NCBI GenBank assembly: GCA_027484315.1
Contig: JAIXTE010000152.1
Coordinates: forward strand, 1-64,000
Direction of reading: 5' to 3'
DNA: 64,000 bases
Origin: Burkholderiales bacterium
GTDB taxonomy: Bacteria; Pseudomonadota; Gammaproteobacteria; Burkholderiales; Burkholderiaceae_B
The position numbers were made by a program, and so were the translations under genes. How positions within the stretch are numbered: the first letter of the stretch is position 1; each line of letters begins with the position of its first letter. This document shows positions 44,408-54,065 of this stretch, one piece after another. The notes beneath the pieces were generated by a model. That model had not been told where the DNA came from. It ran no database searches and saw nothing but the letters and a program-made list of their open reading frames with translations.

Positions 44408-45750
44408 GCGGGCAGGACCGGCAAACTCAAACTTGCGCAAACACCGGGGTTCAGGTTTCGCAGGCTCAACTTGCCGCCTTCACGTTCAAGCAGATTCGAC
44501 AACAGAAATAAACCCATGCCTTGCCCATTGGCTTGAAACAGTTGCTGCCCAATTTTTGGCAACAATTCAGGATCAATACCGCCACCCGAATCGTTCACGA
44601 AAAGTGTCATGCAATTGTTGTCACACTGCATGCCCACCTGCAACGGTGCCTGGACACCCGCTCTTTGCTGACTTTGTGCGGCATTGTCCAGCAGGGTGGC
44701 CAAGCCCAATTCCAGCAGTTCTTTTCTAACCTTGAACTCACCCGCAATTGAAGCCAGGCTAGGCATCAAACGGACTTCGTGCTGGGGATTGCGTGTGCGC
44801 CAAGTGGACAAGGTGCGCTCAAACCACTCACTGGGCTTGATCAGTTGGGCGTCGGCAATGTGGCGGGGGTCGACTTCGATTTGGGCACGCAACTGGCTCA
44901 ATGTGTCGGTGATGGATTTCACCTGGGCGCTGAGAATAGCCATTTCCTTTGAATGAGCCTGCATGGCGGGCTCCTGCTGCCAATCTGACACGATGGTTGA
45001 AATGGTCGAAACTGGCGTGCCCAATTGGTGCGCAATGGAGGCAGCCTGATTGCCCAGGGCAGCGAGCCTGGCCTCGCTGGTCAATCGGTTTTGGGCAAGC
45101 CCCAAGGCCTGATCACGGTTGCGGATTGACGAACTCAAGCGCGCCACAAAGCCAACAAGAATCAACACACTGACCATGAAGTTCACCCACATGCCCACAA
45201 GGTGAAAATGCACACCATCGTCCGGATTGGACAAAACCAGTGGCAGGTAATTGGTCATCAACACGGTGTAAGCCAGCACACTGAATATGGCCAGAAGCGC
45301 GACCTGCGCCCAGGGCAACAAGGCTGCAGCCAGGCCCAAAAGGGGCAAATAAAGCGACACGAACGGATTGGTCACCCCGCCAGTGAAATAAAGCACGAAA
45401 CTGAATGTAGCAAGGTCTGCAAACAGTTGTGCGGCCACTTCAAAACTACCGACCGGCTGCCCTTTGCTCAATCGAATAAAAGTCAGCGCATTCAGCAAAG
45501 CCAAAGCACCCAGGATGGTCATCAGGGTCAGCCATGGCAGGGAGACTTTCAGCAGCAAACCCACCACGGCAAGCAGCATGATCTGCGCGCACAAGGCCAG
45601 CGTGCGCATCCAGAGCACGGTCACCATCTGCTGGCGCCGCACGGACGGTGCTGTTTGATCCATCAGGCCATTGGCCCATGCTGAAGCATGCAGGCCCTGT
45701 GAATTGGCTTGGGGCTGTACACCTTGATCAGGAATTGATGTTGATTTCAT
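44404..45750 (-). CDS. regB: Redox sensor histidine kinase RegB/PrrB family
   Basis: 448 residues. Six membrane segments occupy residues 45-205. GGVTNPF (124-130) is the quinone-binding motif of RegB-type kinases. The H-box is ASIAHQLGTPVSTI (His241), typical of RegB rather than generic kinases. The C-terminal ATPase domain has LLDNAAQS, DSGGGIDPELLPKIGQQLF and GQGMGLFLLSNLL. Ubiquinone redox state and oxygen are the usual signals. It is divergent from the second TonB receptor. Confidence 0.9.
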   Translation of the reverse strand: MKSTSIPDQGVQPQANSQGLHASAWANGLMDQTAPSVRRQQMVTVLWMRTLALCAQIMLLAVVGLLLKVSLPWLTLMTILGALALLNALTFIRLSKGQPVGSFEVAAQLFADLATFSFVLYFTGGVTNPFVSLYLPLLGLAAALLPWAQVALLAIFSVLAYTVLMTNYLPLVLSNPDDGVHFHLVGMWVNFMVSVLILVGFVARLSSSIRNRDQALGLAQNRLTSEARLAALGNQAASIAHQLGTPVSTISTIVSDWQQEPAMQAHSKEMAILSAQVKSITDTLSQLRAQIEVDPRHIADAQLIKPSEWFERTLSTWRTRNPQHEVRLMPSLASIAGEFKVRKELLELGLATLLDNAAQSQQRAGVQAPLQVGMQCDNNCMTLFVNDSGGGIDPELLPKIGQQLFQANGQGMGLFLLSNLLEREGGKLSLRNLNPGVCASLSLPVLPA

Positions 45751-45811
45751 GTGTGTATTTTATGTCGCTTCTCATTTGGCTGCCGGGAAACGGTGTGGCC
45801 TGAAGACGGCT

Positions 45812-45826
45812 GCGACAATATGCCGC
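45812..45826. promoter_or_regulatory. Candidate RegA/RegR box between regB and the TonB receptor
   Basis: GCGACAATATGCCGC matches the RegR-type consensus GNGRCRTTNNGNCGC with one mismatch. It lies 68 bases before the TonB receptor start and 62 bases before regB, so it could control both. Confidence 0.5.
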
Positions 45827-45893
45827 ATTCACTGACATGGTACTCAGGGGTATAAGTCCAAGTCGACATTAATTTATACACAAATAATTTCCC

Positions 45894-47969
45894 ATGATGC
45901 CAATCCGCCCACCTCACGCCCTTCGCCTTGTTCCTGCAGCTTTGTTGTTTGCCCTTGCACAAGGTCACGTTCACGCTCAGGCCAATCTGGCCGATGTGGA
46001 AGTCAAGGCTCAACGTGAAGCGCTAAGCGCAGCCAATGTGCGCGTCGCCACTGAAAAACTGGAACAGATTCCCGGTGGTGCCGCGGTGGTGGATGCAAAA
46101 ACATTTGAGGCCGGCAAGGCAGTGACCATCAAAGACATGCTGGATTTCACACCTGGTGTGTTTTCTCAAAGCCGGGTGAATGAGGAATCGCGCTTGAGCA
46201 TTCGCGGATCAGGCCTGTCTCGTACATTTCACATGCGCGGCATTCGCCTGCTGCAGGACGGCATTCCGATCAACCTGGCCGATGGTGGCTCCGACTTCCA
46301 GGACATTGATCCGCTGGCCCTCCAACATGTTGAGGTTTACAAGGGTGCCAACGCGCTGCAATACGGCGCGGCCAGTCTGGGTGGTGCAATCAACTTCGTG
46401 ACCCCCACCGGCTACACCACGCCCAACAGCGTGGTTCGTGTGGATGCGGGCAGCAATGAATTTGCACGGGCACAGTTTAAAACCGGCGATGTGGTGGGCG
46501 ACTGGGATTATTTTGCGTCGATCTCCCAATTGCGCTCCGATGGATTCCGCCAGTTCAGCGGCCAGAAAAATAGCCGCTTGAATGCCAATGTGGGCCTGAA
46601 AATCAGCCCCCAGCTTGAAACCCGTTTTTACTTGATTCATGGCGACATGAATCAGGAACTGCCGGGCAACCTGACCAAGGCACAGATGCAGGCTGATCCG
46701 GCGCAGGCGAATACCACATCCTCCTCAAATAACTCTCAGCGCGACTTTTTGATAACTCGAGTCGCAAACAAAACCACGTGGATATCTGCAAATGGTACCG
46801 AGTACAACTTTGGTCTGTATGCAGTAAACAAAAATCTTTATCACCCCCTCACATTTCCCACAAGCTCTGGTCAGAGAGCGCTCATTGACCAACAAAATCG
46901 AGATATCGGCCTTTTTGGCAATCGGATTGCTCAAGGTGAATTGTTTGGCTACAGACACGATACAACTGTTGGATACAACTACGTCAAAGGTGTAACTGAA
47001 AACAGAACCTTTGATCACACCAGAGGGATCAGAACTCGACTTGATGCATATGATGACCAGAAGGCGAGAAACATTGAACTTTACGGTGAAAGTCGCTTGC
47101 ACACCACCGATACATTTCAGCTAATCTCTGGCTTGCAATGGACCCATTCCAAACGCACTTCTGATGATCAAATTGTAGGTCCAGGTAACGGAGATGCCAG
47201 CTACGAGCGTCGCTATGCTCAATTCAGCCCAAAGGTGGGTGTACTGTGGAAAGCAGCTGAAAACGTTCAAATCTACAGTAACCTGAGTCGCGCGTTTGAA
47301 CCTCCAACATTTTCCGAAACTAGCCCTGTGCGCGCTTTGGAGGCACAAGAGTCCACTACATTTGAAGTCGGTTCGCGCGGCAACCTGAATGACATTCGTT
47401 GGGATATCAGTGTTTACAACAGCCGACTGAATAACGAGTTTGTAACCTATCAGTTGCCGGCCATGCAACCCGCCATTTTGAATGCCGACAACACACGCCA
47501 CCAGGGCGTTGAAATTGGATTGACTGGTCCTTTTGCAAAAAATGCACTGTCGCAAGGTGACAAGCTGGACTGGACACTGGCCTACACATTCGGTCGCTTC
47601 CGCTTCGACAATGACAGCGTGTACGGTAATGCTGCCATTCCCGGCATTCCTGAAGAGTACGTTCGCGCAAAACTCGATTACACGCACCCCAAGGGCTGGA
47701 CCGTTTCCCCAAATCTGGAATACGTGCCACAGGGTTATTTCGTGGATCTGAGAAACACCTTCGCCAGCGACCCATACCTGCTAGTGGGGCTGAGTGCCTC
47801 TTACAAAGCGAGTGAGACACTTCGCTTCTTTGTGGATGGAAGAAACTTGACTGACAAAAATTATGCTGCGACAACTGGTGTGGTCATTAACGCTGGTGGA
47901 GCAGATGTCGCCCAATTTGCTCCGGGGGAAGGCCGTAGCGTGTTTGCAGGCGTGGAAGTGAAGTGGTAA
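45894..47969 (+). CDS. TonB-dependent outer-membrane receptor (FecA-type siderophore receptor)
   Basis: 691 residues. The signal peptide ends HVHAQANLADVEV. The plug domain includes KTFEAGKAVTIKDMLDFTPGVFSQSR and LSIRGSGLSRTFHMRGIRLLQDGIPINLADGGSDF. The barrel ends LRFFVDGRNLTDKNYAATTG. This resembles siderophore receptors of the FecA/FoxA kind; the ligand is unknown. A RegA-type box lies in its upstream region, and a PepSY membrane protein gene faces it from the other side. Confidence 0.92.
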   Translation: MMPIRPPHALRLVPAALLFALAQGHVHAQANLADVEVKAQREALSAANVRVATEKLEQIPGGAAVVDAKTFEAGKAVTIKDMLDFTPGVFSQSRVNEESRLSIRGSGLSRTFHMRGIRLLQDGIPINLADGGSDFQDIDPLALQHVEVYKGANALQYGAASLGGAINFVTPTGYTTPNSVVRVDAGSNEFARAQFKTGDVVGDWDYFASISQLRSDGFRQFSGQKNSRLNANVGLKISPQLETRFYLIHGDMNQELPGNLTKAQMQADPAQANTTSSSNNSQRDFLITRVANKTTWISANGTEYNFGLYAVNKNLYHPLTFPTSSGQRALIDQQNRDIGLFGNRIAQGELFGYRHDTTVGYNYVKGVTENRTFDHTRGIRTRLDAYDDQKARNIELYGESRLHTTDTFQLISGLQWTHSKRTSDDQIVGPGNGDASYERRYAQFSPKVGVLWKAAENVQIYSNLSRAFEPPTFSETSPVRALEAQESTTFEVGSRGNLNDIRWDISVYNSRLNNEFVTYQLPAMQPAILNADNTRHQGVEIGLTGPFAKNALSQGDKLDWTLAYTFGRFRFDNDSVYGNAAIPGIPEEYVRAKLDYTHPKGWTVSPNLEYVPQGYFVDLRNTFASDPYLLVGLSASYKASETLRFFVDGRNLTDKNYAATTGVVINAGGADVAQFAPGEGRSVFAGVEVKW

Positions 47970-48251
47970 AGCCTTGAGCGGTGTTCGGTTGCTGCATTAT
48001 CTTGCCGATTCAGAACAAGGCTTCCCGGCTGATTCGCAGCGCGGGGCGATTGCGCAAGCAGTCGATGCGAAGACGCTATTGCGTTTCGCATGCCCCAAGC
48101 AAGAATCAACAAGACGGGAAATCAGCCTTGTCCAAGGCTAGATGAGCAGCGACGATCACCGAACAAAGTCTGCGCAACGAAAGTCTTGGTCACGACTAGA
48201 TGAGCAGCAACAAACACCAGGCAAGGACCGCGCATCCAACGCGCGGCAAAC
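47970..48251. other. Gene-free stretch filled by repeat family 2
   Basis: 282 bases directly after the TonB receptor. It holds the second 181-base repeat copy and a further end-like copy (GATGAGCAGCAACAAACACC at about 48200-48219). No gene is visible. Confidence 0.6.
47980..48160 (+). mobile_element. MITE-like repeat family 2, copy 2 (181 bases)
   Basis: Identical length to copy 1 with about 95 percent identity by eye. The left end is GGTGTTCGGTTGCTGC and the right end is GATGAGCAGCGACGATCACC. It begins 11 bases after the receptor stop codon. Confidence 0.8.
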
Positions 48252-49748
48252 TCAGCGAAATTTGCTTCGCAAGCCAAACCCCGCCATCAATACGATCGAC
48301 AGTATTACAAAGACCGCCATCGCAATGTTCTGAATTTCCCTGCCCAGCGGGAACATGAAGTTCCACTTGTGCAGCATGCTGAAACTCCATGTTTCAGGTT
48401 TGGCAGAATTTAAGGCCTTGTCGGCCATGACACCTGTGGCGGTATCAATAAAAATACTGGCATTCAACGGCTGTCCGTATTCAAACTTCCACACCGGCAA
48501 ACGCTTGTTTCTGAAATCGTAGTCGGGACCAAAGCGTGTCACAAGCGTCGCATTCTGAATGTCTTCTCGAGGCAGGCCGGTGTGGTGTGTGGCCAATTGA
48601 AAGGCCAGCTCGCGATCGCCTTCTGACCACACCTGTCCGTTGACCGCATTCACATACAACGCAGGTCCGGTGGGTTGCACACCGTCAAATCGCGCATTGC
48701 GAATGGCCTTGTCGCCTTCGGGCAGCTTGCCTTTGGCAACAGGAAGCGCCAAGCGATAAAACGTGTCGCCCGATTGATTGGCCACCAGTGACACACCAAC
48801 CACAGTCAGATTTTCAGTCAATGCAGCCCACTCGGCATTCACGGGAAACTGCAATTTAGACATGTCCATCGGCTTGCCCAGAGTCAGGTGCGAAGTATCA
48901 CTGGGCCAGCCGTGCTGAATCAGGTGATAAAAACCACTGAAAGAAAACATGAAGACGGGCAACACCAGCACATACCCTGCAATACGATGCCACCCTTTGA
49001 CGCCCGCAGCGCGCACCTTGCGGCGAATCAGGATCAACATGGACAGGCCGGTCAAGCTCATCAGTACCAAGGCACCAACCAACACTGCCATTAACAGCAC
49101 GCGTGGGGTTTCGGCAGATTGTGGCATCCAGCCCCAAGTGTGAAACCATTGAAACCCGGTCTGAACCCAATCTTTGGTGAGGTTAGACACGCCCGCCAGT
49201 GAGGCTGTTTCGGTATACACCAATGCATTCAGGCCATCGGTCCGATCAAAAGACACCCGGTATACAGGTAACAGACGGTTCACCGGGTGATAATCAGCTG
49301 AGAACTGGTCAATCCACTCGACAGAAGCGATGTTTTCATAAGGCAGGTTCATGTAGTGCCGGGCCAAAAAGGCGGCATACACCTTGTCATGGTTGGGCAG
49401 CTCAGCCCCTGTTCTCAGGTCGAAATACCGGCGGGGCTTGCCCTGCTCTTGGGTTACCTGAAGCAAGTTATCGGCCTCACCCACCACCACCTTCACAGCT
49501 ACCGCTTTCTCGATCCCTGCTTTGGCCAGAATGTCCGCGAATGGCTGTGCAGCAGACAAATTCAATGCCCGTTGCGGTGGGGCGAACACTGCAGGTTGCA
49601 CACCAAACAACGTCAACCAGGAATGCAGCAAACCCGAACCGCCCCACAACAACAAGGCCGTAAAACCGAGCCAAGCCAAGCGGCGGTGCCACTTCAGCAT
49701 ACGAACCTTGAACTGGGTAGGGGCTGACTTATTGGATGACGACGACAT
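48252..49748 (-). CDS. PepSY-associated TM-helix membrane protein
   Basis: 498 residues from ATG 49748; an ATG at 49814 would add 22 residues, but it lies inside a perfect palindrome/RegA box, which favours the later start. Features are LKWHRRLAWLGFTALLLWGGSG, PepSY-like repeats (VAVKVVVGEADNLLQVTQ, and ADNLTVVGVSLVANQSG-like segments), HTWGWMPQ, KGWHRIAGYVLVLPVFMFSFSGFYHL and the C-terminal MLHKWNFMFPLGREIQNIAMAVF. Such proteins commonly sit beside TonB receptors and reduce ferric-siderophore complexes or have related roles. Convergent with the TonB receptor, which it probably serves. Confidence 0.88.
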   Translation of the reverse strand: MSSSSNKSAPTQFKVRMLKWHRRLAWLGFTALLLWGGSGLLHSWLTLFGVQPAVFAPPQRALNLSAAQPFADILAKAGIEKAVAVKVVVGEADNLLQVTQEQGKPRRYFDLRTGAELPNHDKVYAAFLARHYMNLPYENIASVEWIDQFSADYHPVNRLLPVYRVSFDRTDGLNALVYTETASLAGVSNLTKDWVQTGFQWFHTWGWMPQSAETPRVLLMAVLVGALVLMSLTGLSMLILIRRKVRAAGVKGWHRIAGYVLVLPVFMFSFSGFYHLIQHGWPSDTSHLTLGKPMDMSKLQFPVNAEWAALTENLTVVGVSLVANQSGDTFYRLALPVAKGKLPEGDKAIRNARFDGVQPTGPALYVNAVNGQVWSEGDRELAFQLATHHTGLPREDIQNATLVTRFGPDYDFRNKRLPVWKFEYGQPLNASIFIDTATGVMADKALNSAKPETWSFSMLHKWNFMFPLGREIQNIAMAVFVILSIVLMAGFGLRSKFR

Positions 49749-49807
49749 GATTGAGAAAACCGGAAAAAACAATGTGCGATTGTGGCGCATGTCAACGCGG
49801 ATAGGCT

Positions 49808-49822
49808 GCGACATTTCGTCGC
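49808..49822. promoter_or_regulatory. Perfect RegA/RegR-type box upstream of the PepSY membrane gene
   Basis: GCGACATTTCGTCGC matches GNGRCRTTNNGNCGC at every fixed position and is itself palindromic (CTGCGAC/GTCGCAG). It lies about 60 bases before the 49748 start. Confidence 0.55.
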
Positions 49823-49842
49823 AGGGCTGACTGCGCCTGCGA

Positions 49843-49901
49843 GGTGTTCGTTTGCTGCATTATCTTGCCGATTCAGGGCAAGATGAGAAACAACGAACAC
49901 C
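49843..49901 (+). mobile_element. Repeat family 2, copy 3, internally deleted to a 59-base hairpin
   Basis: Both ends of family 2 are present: GGTGTTCGTTTGCTGCATTATCTTGCC-type left (27 bases) and AAGATGAGAAACAACGAACACC-type right (22 bases), but the central 122 bases are missing, so the remainder is one nearly perfect hairpin. Another end copy follows near 49960. Confidence 0.7.
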
Positions 49902-50077
49902 TCACAGGCTTGCTCAACGACACACCGCAGCAAAAGGCGGGATCAGCGGCAACGAACATCGAACTAGGTCTGCACAACTCAAAGCGGCGTGAAAGGACAT
50001 AGCCCATCCGAAAGATTGAACCATTATCCGCCCTGCGTTACAGTGATCCATCCCCAATTTGAAGCCCATCGAGTCTC

Positions 50078-53000
50078 ATGCTGAATTTCAACGTTCGGGC
50101 AAGCTTCACAAGCCGCCTGATTGCCGGAAGTCTGATCGCCCTGTTCCTGCTGTCCATTCCAGTGGCCATCACCGCACACTGGGTTTTGCGCAACAGCACC
50201 ATTGACAAGGCGGGGGCCAATGCACTGGCTCAGACTGAACAAATCGCCCAATCTGTGAATCGGCATTTGAAGGATCACCTGCGCGACCTGATCTACACGA
50301 GCAAAATTGAACAGTCTTTTGGCAATTTCTCTGCCGAGCAACAAACTGCCCTGCTGCAAATCATGCGGGACAACACCCCTGGTTACCTGTGGATCGGTGT
50401 GGCTGCCCCAGATGGCACGGTGTTGGCCGCGCTGGATGACCTTCTCGTAGGCAAGAGTGTTGCTGCACGCCCTTGGTTCAAACAAGGTCTAATTTCCCCT
50501 GCCATCATGGACGTACACGAGGCCGCCTTGCTCGCTGCTTTGTTGCCAGCCCGGGCCGAAGAGAAGTACCAGTTCATCGATTTCACCACCCCCCTGAAAA
50601 ACCAGCGTGATGAAATCATCGGCGTGATCGGCATTCACCTGGACTGGAAATACTTCATTTCTGAAATCGAGCAAGATGTCTTCAACACCATCAACCCTTC
50701 CGCACCCACCGTCATTCTTGCCAAAGACGGCACCCTGAGAATGGGCAACCGCCTGGAACTGGCGGACCTTCAGGACAGCACCGCATGGACAGCCATGCAG
50801 GGCTTTCAACAGGCAGTGAGCGGCCAAAGCAACTGGTCCATCGAAACCCTGAGCGATGGGGAAAGCTACCTGATCGCCTTTGCACCCAATAAAAGCGCAG
50901 AAACAGACAGCCTGGGTTGGGTGTCCGCCACCCTGACACCCCTGGACGCAGTGTCTTCCCCGATTTCTACCGCCTTGATGGGCGCAATTCTCGCCTTGAT
51001 CATCGGCACCGTGGCCACGCTGGTACTGGTACTGGCCTTGGGCCGCAGTCTGTCAGCCAAGGCCACTGCCTACCTGGAACTGGTGCGCAAAAATGACGAG
51101 AAATCACTGGCCCGTTATCTCAACGAACTGCCAACGGAATTGCAACCCATTGCCCGGGACATTTTGGACCTGACTCGCGGGCTGACCGAGAAAAGCCAGT
51201 CGCTGGAAAAAGCGCTGAGGTCCACCAAGGAAAGCTACTGGATTGTGGAAGCATTGATTGTGCAAGCCCCTGTTCCAATCGCCATGTTCGACACCGAGAT
51301 GAACTACGTGGCGGCCTCGTCACGGTGGGCACAAACCTTCACGCGCACACCTGGCAGCCTGGTGGGGAAAAATCACTACGATGTGGTGGCGAACCTGCAC
51401 GAGCGCTGGCGCCAAGCCCACCAGGCAGGCTTGGCGGGCGAAAGCATTTCAGCAACCTCCGACCCGTGGACCAGCCCCGAAGGAGACACCATCTGGCTGG
51501 ACTGGGCCATTGAGCCCTGGCTCAAGCCCGACGGTCAACGTGGCGGTATTATCGTGATGTGTAAAGATGTCACGGAAGAAAGGCAGGTGCGCGACAGCCT
51601 CGCCGAGAGCGAGGAACGTTTCAAACTGGCGATGGAAGGCTCGCACGACGGTCTTTGGGACTGGGACATTCACACCAACAAAGTGTATTTTTCCCCGAGC
51701 TGGAAGCGCCTTCTGGGCTATGAGGACCACGAACTGGACAACTGTTTCAGTACTTGGGAACGGCTAACCGCACCCGATGACCTGGAAATGACCAAAAACC
51801 GGCTCACCGAGGCGCTCCAGGATTCAGGCAAAAAGTCTTATGAAGCCGAATTCAGAATGCGCCACAAAAGCGGACACTGGGTCAATATCCTGTCCAAAGC
51901 CCTGATTGTTCGTGACCTATTGGGAGAGCCTACCCGCGTGGTCGGTACGCATTTGGACCGCACTGTTCAACTGGCGCTGGAAAGCCAACTCCGCGAAGCA
52001 GACATTGCCGCCAAGGCGGAAAAGGATGCGAATGCAGAAAAAAGCCGCTTCCTGGCCACCATGAGCCATGAAATTCGCACGCCATTGAATGGTATTTTGG
52101 GCTTCTCCCGTTTGCTCGAAGCAGACCTGCCTGGAGGCGAGCTCAAAGAACAAGCAGGGTATCTGGTTCAATCGTCGGAAACCCTGTCCACCATCCTGAA
52201 CGATATTCTGGATTTCTCCAAGCTGGAATCCGGAATGGTCACCCTGACAGAGTCGCCTTTCGTGATGGATCAGTTACTCAAGGGCAGCTCGGAACTGTCG
52301 CGCTTGAGTTGCGAATCCAAAGGGGTGGCCTTTGAAATTGAAAACACTTTGGGTGAGCATCAAATTTATCGTGGCGACATAGGCCGCCTGCGGCAGATCA
52401 TTCAAAATCTGCTTTCCAATGCGATCAAGTTCACTTCGCACGGCAAAGTAACATTAAAAGTAGCTAAAACTCCGACAAGTAATGAACATGACCGATTGAC
52501 GCTTGAAGTGATTGACACAGGCCTGGGCATACCGGCTGACAAACTCAGCCAGTTGTTCAAACCTTTCTCACAGGTTCACATTGACCGCGACAACCGCTTC
52601 GGCGGCACGGGGCTTGGCTTGTCGATTGTCAAAAGCCTGGTCTCAGCCATGGGCGGTGAAATTCACCTGCAGTCCGAGACAGGAAAGGGCACACGAGTGA
52701 CATTTTCAGTCGAACTGAAGCGGGAAACCGCACTCAAGGAACACAGTGAAGAGCGCATCTTGCCCTCACGCGCACTCCACGTGCTGGTCGCGGACGACAC
52801 GCCACTGAACATCAAACTGCTCGAGGTCTTTCTGAAAAAGGACGGTCACACTGTGGAAATTGCCCGAGACGGGCAACAAGCCCTGGAAAAAGCCAAAAAT
52901 GAGGTTTTCGACTTCATTTTGCTCGATATCGACATGCCGAAACTGTCGGGTTATGAGGTCGCTGTGGAAATCCGCAATACCCCTGGCCCCAATCAACAGT

Positions 53001-53146
53001 GTGAAATGGCGGCCTTGACAGGGTATGCTTTCGACAGCGACATTCACAAAGCGGAATCCGTGGGTTTCAACTTCCATTTTGCCAAGCCAATCCAGTTCAA
53101 TCTGTTGTTAAATCGCTTGGCAATAAGCAGTCAGAATACGAAATGA
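50078..53146 (+). CDS. Hybrid sensor histidine kinase with extracytoplasmic sensor, two PAS domains and receiver
   Basis: 1022 residues. The order is TM1 (about 15-35), a dCache-like periplasmic sensor (about 36-295), TM2 (about 300-325), a linker, PAS-like domains (about 400-510 and 515-640 with GSHDGLWDWDIHTN), a HisKA H-box ATMSHEIRTPLNGILGFSRLL (His near 663), an ATPase domain with NLLSNAIKF, DTGLGIPADKLSQLFKPFSQ and GGTGLGLSIVKSL, then a receiver with phospho-Asp near 950 in FILLDIDMPKLSGYE. No separate output regulator is adjacent. The ligand is unknown. Confidence 0.93.
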   Translation: MLNFNVRASFTSRLIAGSLIALFLLSIPVAITAHWVLRNSTIDKAGANALAQTEQIAQSVNRHLKDHLRDLIYTSKIEQSFGNFSAEQQTALLQIMRDNTPGYLWIGVAAPDGTVLAALDDLLVGKSVAARPWFKQGLISPAIMDVHEAALLAALLPARAEEKYQFIDFTTPLKNQRDEIIGVIGIHLDWKYFISEIEQDVFNTINPSAPTVILAKDGTLRMGNRLELADLQDSTAWTAMQGFQQAVSGQSNWSIETLSDGESYLIAFAPNKSAETDSLGWVSATLTPLDAVSSPISTALMGAILALIIGTVATLVLVLALGRSLSAKATAYLELVRKNDEKSLARYLNELPTELQPIARDILDLTRGLTEKSQSLEKALRSTKESYWIVEALIVQAPVPIAMFDTEMNYVAASSRWAQTFTRTPGSLVGKNHYDVVANLHERWRQAHQAGLAGESISATSDPWTSPEGDTIWLDWAIEPWLKPDGQRGGIIVMCKDVTEERQVRDSLAESEERFKLAMEGSHDGLWDWDIHTNKVYFSPSWKRLLGYEDHELDNCFSTWERLTAPDDLEMTKNRLTEALQDSGKKSYEAEFRMRHKSGHWVNILSKALIVRDLLGEPTRVVGTHLDRTVQLALESQLREADIAAKAEKDANAEKSRFLATMSHEIRTPLNGILGFSRLLEADLPGGELKEQAGYLVQSSETLSTILNDILDFSKLESGMVTLTESPFVMDQLLKGSSELSRLSCESKGVAFEIENTLGEHQIYRGDIGRLRQIIQNLLSNAIKFTSHGKVTLKVAKTPTSNEHDRLTLEVIDTGLGIPADKLSQLFKPFSQVHIDRDNRFGGTGLGLSIVKSLVSAMGGEIHLQSETGKGTRVTFSVELKRETALKEHSEERILPSRALHVLVADDTPLNIKLLEVFLKKDGHTVEIARDGQQALEKAKNEVFDFILLDIDMPKLSGYEVAVEIRNTPGPNQQCEMAALTGYAFDSDIHKAESVGFNFHFAKPIQFNLLLNRLAISSQNTK

Positions 53147-53216
53147 CCACCCACAATGCGAAATGTGGTGCAAAATAGCGGCCTGTTGATCTCTTGATTC
53201 AAAAGTGGAGTTTTCT

Positions 53217-53984
53217 ATGGAATTACTGATGGATCCAAACGTCTGGATCGCCTTTGCGATTTTGACGGCCTTGGAAATTGTGCTCGGCATTGACAACATC
53301 GTGTTCATCACGGTGTTGGTATCCAAACTGCCTGCAGACATTCGCGACCGCGTGCGCCAATTTGGCCTGATGTTCGCCATGATTACCCGCGTGGGCCTGC
53401 TGTTCTCGCTGTCCTGGATCATCGGTCTGACCGAACCACTGTTTGAAGTGATGGGGGCCTCAATCACCGGCAGGGACCTTGTGTTGTTCTTCGGTGGTCT
53501 GTTCCTTCTGTACAAAGCTTCCAAGGAAATCTACGAAGAAGTTGAAGCACCTCAGAAACACGAGGAAGAACTGGCCTTGGGCGCTGCCGCGCAGCAGACC
53601 GGCAAGAAACTGTTTATTTATTCCATTATCCAAATCGGTATTCTGGACATCGTGTTCAGCCTTGACTCCGTCATTACAGCTGTAGGTATGGCGGATGACA
53701 TCGAAGTCATGATTGCCGCCGTGATGGTTGCAGTGGGCGTGATGATGGTGTTTGCCAAATCGATCGGCGAATTCGTGGAAGCCCACACCTCCGTCAAGGT
53801 ACTGGCCCTGGCCTTCCTGATGATGGTTGGTATGCTGCTGATTGCAGAAAGCTTCGGCCAGCACGTGCCCAAAGCCTACCTGTACAGCGCCATGGGCTTT
53901 TCACTGCTGGTTGAGTTGCTCAACCTGCGCTCGAAGGCCAAACGCCAGCGTTTGCTGGACGAGGCAGCACAAGCCAAAGCCTGA
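53217..53984 (+). CDS. TerC-family integral membrane protein
   Basis: 255 residues from ATG 53217; a GTG at 53205 is inside the ribosome-binding GTGGAG, so the ATG is better. Seven or so membrane segments. Typical TerC sequences are ALEIVLGIDNIVFITVLVSKLP, SLSWIIGLTEPLFEVMG, ILDIVFSLDSVITAVGMA and VLALAFLMMVGMLLIAESFGQHVPKAYLYSAMGFS. Family members (YgdQ/YoaE) are linked to metal, often manganese, export or tellurite resistance. Function here is inferred. A terminator follows. Confidence 0.92.
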   Translation: MELLMDPNVWIAFAILTALEIVLGIDNIVFITVLVSKLPADIRDRVRQFGLMFAMITRVGLLFSLSWIIGLTEPLFEVMGASITGRDLVLFFGGLFLLYKASKEIYEEVEAPQKHEEELALGAAAQQTGKKLFIYSIIQIGILDIVFSLDSVITAVGMADDIEVMIAAVMVAVGVMMVFAKSIGEFVEAHTSVKVLALAFLMMVGMLLIAESFGQHVPKAYLYSAMGFSLLVELLNLRSKAKRQRLLDEAAQAKA

Positions 53985-54007
53985 TTTTTCAGGTTGTTGT
54001 GAAATGC

Positions 54008-54035
54008 AAAAAAGCCAGTGTAGACTGGCTTTTTT
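54008..54035 (+). terminator. Terminator after the TerC gene
   Basis: AAAAAAGCCAGT (54008-54019) and ACTGGCTTTTTT (54024-54035) form a 12-base stem with a GTAG loop. Confidence 0.85.
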
Positions 54036-54065
54036 GCTTTCTTGCAGTTCATCGAGGTTGTCCCC

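Noticed and set aside
43583-48160. CRISPR array at the repeats
   Set aside because: The repeats are 181 bases, few, far apart and without unique short spacers; no cas genes are present.
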